DNA of 8,279 nt from Bacillota bacterium (GTDB lineage: Bacteria > Bacillota > Clostridia > Acetivibrionales > DTU013). The notes under the pieces were generated by a model. The model was given only the letters and a program-made list of their open reading frames with translations. It had not been told where the DNA came from and ran no database searches. Below are positions 1-4,820 of the stretch, piece after piece. The translations under genes were made by a program, and so were the position numbers. Position 1 is the first letter of the stretch, and every line of letters begins with the position of its first letter. The DNA lies in assembly GCA_023399355.1 (NCBI GenBank), contig JAEWQC010000001.1, positions 1-8,279 of the forward strand, in the 5' to 3' direction.

Positions 1-1
1 G

Positions 2-136
2 CCGGAAAGGCGGCGTAGTATGGCAGGCAGCGATTTCGACAGGCAGTTTGCCAGGCTGTGCGTGAAGTACGGGGGGTTCCTCCGGTACTTCCGCACGACA
101 TTGTTCATTGTCTATTTGTTAAGGGGCAGGCTGTAG
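2..136 (+). pseudogene. C-terminal fragment of an unidentified protein
   Basis: An open frame enters from the left edge and ends at TAG 134-136, giving 44 residues. An internal ATG at 20-22 could start a 38-residue peptide, but no ribosome site stands before it. The text is basic and aromatic, with a hydrophobic run (LFIVYLL) near the end. I do not recognise the family. It may be the end of a real gene lying mainly outside the window, or a relic of an older insertion. Its GC-rich codons match the IS110 genes more than the toxin tips. Confidence 0.3.
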
Positions 137-250
137 TCTGCTTACGATACGGGAAAATTGAAAACCGCCGTGACCTGCAAGTGTTAAGGCCACTTACAGG
201 CTCATGCAGGTAGTATCAGTACCCACAAGCGCAGCGATTGCTGCCACAGC

Positions 251-334
251 GGTATATTGATTATACCCCATGCATCCATATTTTTCAAATCCTGCATGGC
301 GCTTTTCGGTTTTCCTCTCAAAAAAGAGAGGAGA
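251..334 (+). promoter_or_regulatory. Structured leader of symE with hairpin over the ribosome site
   Basis: Three perfect hairpins stand in a row in front of symE. GGTATA 251-256 pairs with TATACC 262-267. CCATGCA 268-274 pairs with TGCATGG 293-299. CCTCTC 314-319 pairs with GAGAGG 326-331 around a six-A loop. The last one buries the purine-rich ribosome site (GAGAGGAGA, 326-334) of the ATG at 342. This would keep translation low unless the hairpin is opened, which fits the tight control expected for a type I toxin. The region 137-250 shows no gene and no convincing promoter. A regulatory antisense RNA would be expected by analogy with SymR of E. coli, but I could not identify its promoter. 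Confidence 0.5.
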
Positions 335-341
335 TATTTCT

Positions 342-530
342 ATGAGTTCAAGGATTCTTACCATTTCAGGGCTGTATGCAAGCCCGTCCAGCACAAAACC
401 CGTTCCCGCCGTCAGGATACAAGGGCAATGGCTGAAGGAGCTTGGCTTCGGCATCGGGGACAAGGTGGAGATTTACGAAGGCAAGGAGGAAATCACCATC
501 CGGCTGGCAAGAGGCACGATCAGAGCTTGA
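342..530 (+). CDS. symE: SymE-like toxin, AbrB/MazE-fold family
   Basis: A 62-residue protein starting at ATG 342, preceded by GAGAGGAGA with the GGAG ending eight bases upstream. The frame stays open further upstream to an ATG at 270, but that start has no ribosome site and adds text unlike the family. The protein has the SymE signature: a short beta segment (ILTISGLY, residues 5-12), then VPAVRIQGQWL (21-31), ELGFGIGDKVEIYEG (33-47) and a final strand (EITIRLA). SymE of E. coli is a small AbrB-fold toxin controlled by an antisense RNA and reported to affect RNA and the nucleoid. The length is about that of the conserved domain alone, shorter than E. coli SymE. Element #1 begins directly after the stop. 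SymE-like genes next to RHS loci fit the toxin-rich setting, but the target in this host is unknown. Confidence 0.75.
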   Translation: MSSRILTISGLYASPSSTKPVPAVRIQGQWLKELGFGIGDKVEIYEGKEEITIRLARGTIRA

Positions 531-549
531 CTTAAGGGCTGGGGCTGAC

Positions 550-735
550 CGGCTGTCATACTCGCTGCGGGCCTTTCACAAGAAGTGCCAACGCTTTGGG
601 TATCTTGCCGCAGTTCCCCTGCCTTGGAGTATTTACAGGTGCCGCCTGTTGTCAGACGGCTGCTTTAAACGCTTCAAACCCCTTTCTGAGCTTCATACTG
701 GCTGCGGGGCTTCATGCCTAACGCTTTATTAGGGA
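550..735 (+). ncRNA. Candidate bridge RNA of IS110 element #1
   Basis: The non-coding stretch between symE and the recombinase folds into the plan known for IS110 bridge RNAs: a stem, an internal loop, then a small terminal hairpin. CTGCGG 565-570 pairs with CCGCAG 608-613. Inside, AAGTG 583-587 pairs with CGCTT 592-596 around CCAA, leaving internal-loop strands 571-582 and 597-607. A second hairpin is ACAGG 635-639 with CCTGT 645-649. A third domain could be closed by CCCC 679-682 and GGGG 706-709. The heptamer AACGCTT occurs three times (590, 668, 720). Bridge RNAs pair with donor and target DNA through such loops. The guides cannot be assigned without the true element ends. Confidence 0.45.
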
Positions 736-788
736 TGCTTTCAAAGGTTTTGAACCTTGAAAATATTTGAATATGGGAGGTCATTATC

Positions 789-2027
789 ATGCTGCACCCG
801 AAAATGAGACATGTCTATGTCGGCCTGGACATCCACCGCCAGACTCATACGGCGGTGATTATCAACTGCTTCGGTGAGAAGCTGGGCGAGATCACCTTCA
901 ACAACAAGCCCGCAGACTTCGGCAGGCTCCTGAAAGAGGTCAATTCACACATCGGAGCAGGTATTACCCCTTTGTTCGGCCTTGAGGATGTCCAGTCCTC
1001 CGGCAGGTCACTGGCTGTCTTTCTGCTGAGCAAGAACAAGGCTGTAAAGTATGTCAATCCGTCGCTGACCTACTCCGAAAGGCACAACCAGACCATACTC
1101 CACAAGACCGACTCGCATGATGCTTTATGTGTCGCCCGTGTATTGCTGAACCGGATGGAGGAGCTTCCGGACGCTGATCCCAAGGACACCTTCTGGATGC
1201 TGTCTCAGCTTGTGTCAAGGCGTACCGCAATGGTGAAGGCGTCTGTAGCCTTAAAAAACCAGATTCATGCCTACATCATCCACCATTATCCGAGCTACAG
1301 GAAGTTTTTTTACGTCTTCGATTGCAAGACAGCCCTTGAGTTCTGGGAGAAATACCCTTCACCCATTAAGCTCAAAGGCACTGATGTAAAGGCTCTGGGG
1401 GAATTTCTCAAACTGAATAGTCACGGCTTCCTGAATGAGGATAGGGCTGTTGAGATACTGGAATATGTGGAGAAGGACGGCGGCACGACAAACGAATACC
1501 AGGATACAAGAGATTTTCTGATATCCTCCGCAGTACGCCAGCTTAAGGCCAACAATGCTGAAATTGCAGGGGTGGAAAAGCAGATCAAAGGCCTGCTGCC
1601 GCTATTCGACTACAAGCTGGAGACTATGAAGGGCATCGACAGCACCACCGCCGCCATTCTTATCGCTGAAATCGGGGATATCAACCGGTTTTCCAGTGCG
1701 GACAAGCTTGCCAAGTATGCGGGTATCAGCCCTGTATCGTATTCCTCCGGCAAGACCGATAAGTTGCTGTGTAACGTACTTGGAGACCGCAAGCTGAACC
1801 GGGTATTCTTCACCCTTGCCGTCACGGTCGTCAACTGTGCCGGAGACAGTGGAAAGCCTGTCAACGAGATATTCCACAGGTACTACAAAAAGAAGATATC
1901 TGAGGGTAAGACAAAAAAGCAGGCTCTGAAATGCGTCATGCGCCGCCTTGTCAATATCATCTACGGCATGATGAAGAACAAGACGGAGTACAGGGAACCG
2001 GATATTCCCAAATGTGACAATGGATGA
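789..2027 (+). CDS. IS110-family transposase (DEDD bridge recombinase)
   Basis: A 412-residue protein with ATG at 789 and GGGAGG at 775-780, an ideal distance. The N-terminal RuvC-like domain shows the four acidic residues of the DEDD set: D14 in VGLD, E66 in FGLED, and D108 and D111 in KTDSHDA. The C-terminal transposase-20 domain follows at about 275-345 (MKGID, then GDINRF, KLAKYAGISP). It contains S319-S320 before a glycine, where the family's nucleophilic serine is expected. Spacing of the acidic residues is close to that of IS621. IS110 enzymes cut and join DNA using a bridge RNA that pairs with target and donor. All key residues are present, so it may be active. A near-perfect hairpin (739-762) lies just before the ribosome site. 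It is clearly related to, but distinct from, the recombinase at 4818. Confidence 0.92.
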   Translation: MLHPKMRHVYVGLDIHRQTHTAVIINCFGEKLGEITFNNKPADFGRLLKEVNSHIGAGITPLFGLEDVQSSGRSLAVFLLSKNKAVKYVNPSLTYSERHNQTILHKTDSHDALCVARVLLNRMEELPDADPKDTFWMLSQLVSRRTAMVKASVALKNQIHAYIIHHYPSYRKFFYVFDCKTALEFWEKYPSPIKLKGTDVKALGEFLKLNSHGFLNEDRAVEILEYVEKDGGTTNEYQDTRDFLISSAVRQLKANNAEIAGVEKQIKGLLPLFDYKLETMKGIDSTTAAILIAEIGDINRFSSADKLAKYAGISPVSYSSGKTDKLLCNVLGDRKLNRVFFTLAVTVVNCAGDSGKPVNEIFHRYYKKKISEGKTKKQALKCVMRRLVNIIYGMMKNKTEYREPDIPKCDNG

Positions 2028-2042
2028 TATACTGGAATGGAT

Positions 2043-2065
2043 GGCGGGAGGCCTGTCCTCCTGCC
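2043..2065 (+). other. Strong hairpin after the transposase gene of element #1
   Basis: GGCGGGAGG 2043-2051 pairs with CCTCCTGCC 2057-2065 around CCTGT, nine pairs with one G-U. No T run follows, so it is not a typical intrinsic terminator. It may mark the right end of the IS or stabilise the transcript's 3' end. Confidence 0.45.
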
Positions 2066-2101
2066 TGATCCTTGACAATACCGGCACTGGAAAGGTGCTG
2101 A

Positions 2102-3346
2102 TTTATATGGCTGATTAGCAATGCTATTAAGGAGTATGACAGCGAGACAGGGCTGTACTACTTGAATGCCAGGTATTATGATTCCAAGATAGCGAGATTC
2201 TTAAGTGAGGACACCTACACTGGCAACCCGAATGACCCATTGAGTTTGAATCTTTACACATACTGTTTCAATAATCCTATTAAATATGACGACCCAACTG
2301 GTCATTTTGTATCAGATTGGGATAGGCTGCATTTAACGCCAGATGAAATAGATCAGCTTAATAACATAACTCATCAATGGGAAGCTGCAAATGCCGCTGG
2401 TAATACTAGTGGGAAAAATAGTACTATATACTGGCATGATCAAGCTGAATCATTAAGGGATACATACAGAACAGCGAATGAGCATGGAACTGGAGATGGA
2501 CATACTGTAATGGATGTGCCTGCCCCAGGTGTTCCATCAGAATATCATGTTACTACAACACGAGCGGCTCCTTTAGATGGTCAGAATAGTAAGAAAGAAT
2601 GCGACAAAGTAAAACCTTCTCAGAGTACGGATAAACCTGAAATTAAATCGAACCTAGTAAAGGATAATAGTTTTTATAATATGGGCTATGAGGATCCAAG
2701 CCAAGATTATTGGAGTTCATTAGCGGATAGAGTTATTCGTAACTTTGGAATACCCGGGATAAACAGCTATCTGGCATCCAAGGGGAAATCCGTTTCAGGA
2801 AGAGAACTTACTGAGGAAGAGATAAAATGGTATCTTGAAAAAGATAAAGAATTTTTGAAAGAAACAATACTATTATTGGCATTGGGTGGGGGAAAGGGCT
2901 TAAAAGGCGAAAAAGTTGAAGTGCCTTCTATCAAGGGAACGCCTAAGTCTGCTGTATCAATGTCAATTGATATGGTAGGTGAGGATGCTAACTTCGCGGC
3001 AGCTGCTAATAGAATAAAACCGATGCAAGGATATACTGATGTTGTTGTTCATGGTGATGCGAATAGTTTTTACGTGCTTAACAAAGGTAAATGGGTACAA
3101 ATTGACCAACGCTCGATGTCAACATACTTAAAAAGCAATGGGTATACTGGAGGACCAATAAGATTAGTATCATGTGAAACCGGTGCACTACCAAATGGAA
3201 TAGCACAAAATCTTTCAAACAAATTGGGTGCTGAGGTAATAGCTCCATCAGATACAGTATGGATACAACCCAATGGTTCTTTAACAATTGGAAAAACTGG
3301 AAGTGTTAATACTGGGACATGGAATACCTTCACCCCAGGTAAGTAA
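2102..3346 (+). CDS. 5'-truncated RHS core end with putative caspase-like toxin domain
   Basis: The frame is open from 2102, after a stop at 2099, to TAA 3344-3346. It has no ATG start. The first usable codon is TTG 2162, with no ribosome site. Numbering from 2162, the RHS repeat-associated core end is clear: ARYYD (3-7), RFLSED (12-17) and DPTGH (44-48). A polar linker follows, then a hydrophobic stretch (KETILLLALGGG) and a C-terminal domain from about 250 to 394. That domain has VVVHGD (H297) and IRLVSCETG (C338), each at the end of a hydrophobic strand. This is the His-Gly and Cys layout of clan CD cysteine peptidases such as caspases and MARTX CPDs. I infer a toxic protease tip, normally wrapped in an RHS shell. 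The upstream RHS repeats are missing because element #1 stands in their place. It is probably a silent cassette donor. A likely immunity gene starts 22 bases downstream. Confidence 0.75.
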   Translation, partial: FIWLISNAIKEYDSETGLYYLNARYYDSKIARFLSEDTYTGNPNDPLSLNLYTYCFNNPIKYDDPTGHFVSDWDRLHLTPDEIDQLNNITHQWEAANAAGNTSGKNSTIYWHDQAESLRDTYRTANEHGTGDGHTVMDVPAPGVPSEYHVTTTRAAPLDGQNSKKECDKVKPSQSTDKPEIKSNLVKDNSFYNMGYEDPSQDYWSSLADRVIRNFGIPGINSYLASKGKSVSGRELTEEEIKWYLEKDKEFLKETILLLALGGGKGLKGEKVEVPSIKGTPKSAVSMSIDMVGEDANFAAAANRIKPMQGYTDVVVHGDANSFYVLNKGKWVQIDQRSMSTYLKSNGYTGGPIRLVSCETGALPNGIAQNLSNKLGAEVIAPSDTVWIQPNGSLTIGKTGSVNTGTWNTFTPGK

Positions 3347-3368
3347 ACTTTAATGTGGAGGACTGAAT

Positions 3369-3734
3369 ATGAAGTTAAAAAAATATGGATTTTTCAAAGA
3401 ATTACGTCACGGAGATGAAAACGGAATTAGTTTGAAAGATTTAGTCAATAAAAATGCAAGTATGAATGAAGAAAAGCAAGTTAATTACTTAAAAAAAGGT
3501 ACTGTATTCATTGCATGCGCTGGAATTGTAAAAGATGTATTGAATGAAAAGGATGGAATTATAGGAAGTCCACACATTCTTACGGATGGAGTATGGGCAT
3601 GGCCAGCTGATTTAATATACTATGTTGAAAAATACCATATAAAAATACCAGATGATTTTGCCAAGCATATGATGGATAATAACTGGATGCCACCTAGTGA
3701 GGGAAATATAAATCTTGAAGAACTTGAACTATAA
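3369..3734 (+). CDS. Probable immunity protein for the caspase-like RHS tip
   Basis: A 121-residue acidic soluble protein with ATG at 3369 and a clear TGGAGG ribosome site at 3355-3361. It has no signal peptide and no membrane segment, so it should act in the cytoplasm. Its text carries features I associate with small proteins encoded after RHS tips: KKYGFFKEL at the start, IIGSPHILTDGVWAWPADLIYYVEKYH in two pieces around residues 65-90, and a closing NNW motif. I cannot assign a numbered Imm family. Position is the main evidence: it follows the toxin stop by 22 bases on the same strand, shares its AT-rich composition and ends at an intrinsic terminator. It presumably binds and blocks the toxin domain. 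Confidence 0.65.
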   Translation: MKLKKYGFFKELRHGDENGISLKDLVNKNASMNEEKQVNYLKKGTVFIACAGIVKDVLNEKDGIIGSPHILTDGVWAWPADLIYYVEKYHIKIPDDFAKHMMDNNWMPPSEGNINLEELEL

Positions 3735-3741
3735 TTTTGCA

Positions 3742-3780
3742 GGTCACACAGTTTCGGCTGATGTGGCCTTTCTTTATTTT
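3742..3780 (+). terminator. Intrinsic terminator of the tip 1/immunity unit
   Basis: GGTCACACAG 3742-3751 pairs with CTGATGTGGCC 3758-3768, with one bulged A and one G-U pair, around the loop TTTCGG. A T-rich run (TTTCTTTATTTT) follows. It lies eight bases after the immunity gene stop. Confidence 0.8.
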
Positions 3781-3899
3781 TCGAACAGGTCAATATATCC
3801 AACTCTGGCTGTGACTCCGTTTTGGGCTTCCTTTTCTGCGGTAAGTTCAGTTAATCCTTGAATTTGCGCATAAATAGGCTGGTAAAAATATACAGACAC
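3774..3899 (-). pseudogene. C-terminal remnant of an unidentified gene
   Basis: On the minus strand an open frame of 41 codons runs from 3899 to TAA at 3776-3774, bounded upstream by TAG at 3902-3900. The peptide ends in GYIDLFEK and contains QGLTELTAEKEAQ, ordinary-looking coding text rather than random sequence. It has no credible start. Its stop lies inside the T run of the terminator at 3742, which, read from this side, also closes it. I do not recognise the family. It may be debris of a mobile element broken when repeat R arrived. Confidence 0.35.
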
Positions 3900-3948
3900 C
3901 TAAACAGCACCCGCGAAATAGCTTAAAATGGGGGTTTCTTGGTAGTCT

Positions 3949-4054
3949 CGACCACCTATCCGACACACTATGTATTATTCCGACCACCCATTCCAAATGC
4001 CACAGCCCGCATTGCGGGCTGATGTAATCCGAGAGGGGGCGCACCGCGACCACC
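3949..4054. repeat. IS21-like terminal repeat cluster
   Basis: CGACCACC occurs three times, at 3949, 3981 and 4047, spaced 32 and 66 bases. Neighbouring text (TATCCGACACAC, ATTCCGACCACC) has the style of the multiple terminal repeats bound by IS21-family transposases. The second copy (7217-7325) keeps the spacing with variant words (GTGCCACC, CGGCCACC, CGACCACG). No istA or istB gene is present, so this is at most an IS21 end. Between the second and third repeats lies the hairpin CAGCCCGC-ATT-GCGGGCTG (4003-4021). Confidence 0.45.
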
Positions 4055-4153
4055 CCTCTTTAACCAGCATCATTTTCATTACCATGGTTCATGCGGAATT
4101 TAGAGCCATTTTGGCTATATCTTCCTGCATACCCCGATTTGTAAAATTTGGCT

Positions 4154-4181
4154 TTGTCACAATCGAAATTGCCATTATACA
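4154..4181 (+). promoter_or_regulatory. Possible promoter for the R transcript, copy A
   Basis: TTGTCA 4154-4159 and TATACA 4176-4181 are separated by 16 bases, a fair sigma-A promoter. It lies upstream of the conserved RNA body. The same boxes are not present in copy B, so support is weak. Confidence 0.25.
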
Positions 4182-4261
4182 GGAATATGGTGCAGAGAAG
4201 AACAGTTTAGCATTTTTCAAATGGAGGCTTCATTTTAAAGAGAAAGAGATTTTTTCTAAAA

Positions 4262-4625
4262 GGGCTGCCAAATTCGGTTTCATTTTTGCCAAAGGATCAA
4301 ACACCTTATGGCGGTTAACAAAATGCGACACAGCCGCACACGGTGGCCTACAGTGCTAAGCATTTAAGTGCTGGATAACGGGTGTATATGAAAATGTAAC
4401 GTGCAGCTTCTGTAGACTGTCGGTAACGAACATTTTAATCGGCTTGTACCCCATGGTTCATGGTGAACCATATCTTGACCGATATTTTTATCCATGCTAA
4501 AATGGGCGCAACCGGGGGTTTAAGGGGGGGAATCTCCTTCACTAATTCAACAAAGCGCATAATAAAAAATAAATTCAGGCAGAGAAGATGAAAACTAAAA
4601 TGTTTTTTCTTCTCTGTTTTTCTTT
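4262..4625 (+). ncRNA. Candidate structured RNA of repeat R, copy A
   Basis: The conserved body shows helices kept by paired changes when compared with copy B. AGTGCT 4352-4357 pairs with AGTGCT 4367-4372, and in copy B GGCGTT 7520-7525 pairs with GATGCC 7535-7540. The nine-base loop AAGCATTT(A/T) is conserved, and all six pairs are retained through A-U to G-C, U-G to C-G, C-G to U-A and U-A to U-G changes. GATA-TTTT-TATC (4481-4492) corresponds to GGTA-TTTT-TGCC (7649-7660), again with a compensated pair. The unit ends at an intrinsic terminator. I do not recognise it as a named RNA class. The + strand is chosen because the terminator's T run lies on that side. Confidence 0.5.
4580..4625 (+). 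terminator. Intrinsic terminator ending repeat R RNA, copy A
   Basis: CAGAGAAG 4580-4587 pairs perfectly with CTTCTCTG 4609-4616, extended inward by AAAAC/GTTTT pairing, and is followed by TTTTTCTTT. The outer stem is identical in copy B (7748-7755 with 7773-7780) while the loop differs, so the stem is under selection. Confidence 0.7.
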
Positions 4626-4681
4626 CTGATTTTTCTTGCAGGCATTCCAATAATCTACTTGCAATCCCTCTGCACCAGAGT

Positions 4682-4820
4682 TAACATCACACACAACAAC
4701 TGAGCCAAGGCTCGTGATGCCTGAAATCACGTAATTTGTCACACTATGAATGGATAGGTTGGCGTTCCCTTGCGAGGCCGAAAGGCTAACGCTCTTAAAT
4801 TGAGGTTGCCGGTGTGAGTG
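4682..4820 (+). ncRNA. Candidate bridge RNA of IS110 element #2
   Basis: The leader contains the hairpin CGTGAT 4713-4718 with ATCACG 4726-4731. It also has a two-level stem-loop: GGCGTT 4761-4766 pairs with AACGCT 4788-4793, enclosing a one-sided internal loop (4767-4776) and a hairpin GCC-GAAA-GGC (4777-4786). In element #3 that hairpin reads GTC-GAGA-GAC, one compensated pair with a GNRA tetraloop kept. TCACAC 4687-4692 can close the whole domain with GTGTGA 4812-4817. A 7-base patch (4698-4704) is replaced by 11 unrelated bases in element #3. Confidence 0.55.

Larger units (their letters stand above)
540..2116 (+). mobile_element. IS110-family insertion sequence #1 (approximate ends)
   Basis: This unit contains one recombinase gene (789-2027), about 250 bases of structured non-coding DNA before it and about 90 bases after it, the usual IS110 plan. 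IS110 elements lack clear terminal inverted repeats, so the ends are estimates. The left end must lie after symE (stop 528-530) and before the folded region. The right end should lie near 2116, just before sequence that is also found at the right flank of element #2. The element separates symE from an RHS tip that has lost its upstream part. Confidence 0.55.
3949..4651 (+). repeat. Repeat R, copy A (matches 7217-7815)
   Basis: This stretch of about 700 bases without a credible gene is homologous to 7217-7815. Both copies begin with CCACCTA[T/C]CCGACACAC. They then share a GC hairpin of different sequence at the same place, the string GCATCATTTTNATTACCATGGTTCA, a long conserved body, the palindrome ATGGTTCA-TGG-TGAACCAT (4453-4471 here), a CCATGCTAAAATGG hairpin, and a terminator. 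CCATGGTTCA occurs twice, at 4082 and 4451, bracketing the body. Copy A has about 100 extra bases near 4100-4260. A 129-codon open frame across it (3970-4359) has no ribosome site and is not conserved in copy B, so I treat R as non-coding. Each copy follows an immunity gene and precedes an IS110 element. Confidence 0.75.

Noticed and set aside
194..463. Minus-strand 89-codon frame across symE
   Set aside because: No ribosome site and no recognisable text. It overlaps the symE leader and coding region, where a non-coding antisense RNA would be more plausible.
728..747. Partial match between 728-747 and 2114-2132, read as flanking direct repeats of element #1
   Set aside because: The match needs a gap and several mismatches, and it would leave the folded leader outside the element, contrary to the IS110 plan. 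Probably chance.
739..762. Near-perfect hairpin before the element #1 transposase as an intrinsic terminator
   Set aside because: The stem is A/T-rich and no T run follows. It lies just upstream of the ribosome site, so a role in limiting translation is possible but not shown.
3970..4359. 129-codon open frame in repeat R copy A, partly echoed by a 63-codon frame at 7217-7408
   Set aside because: Neither has a ribosome site. They agree only over a short conserved DNA word (SIIFITMVH versus CIILITMVH), and the rest diverges with length changes. RNA-style helices explain the conservation better.
3949..4651. Repeat R as a CRISPR array or group II intron
   Set aside because: There are no regularly repeated direct repeats with unique spacers, no reverse transcriptase and no domain V-like hairpin.
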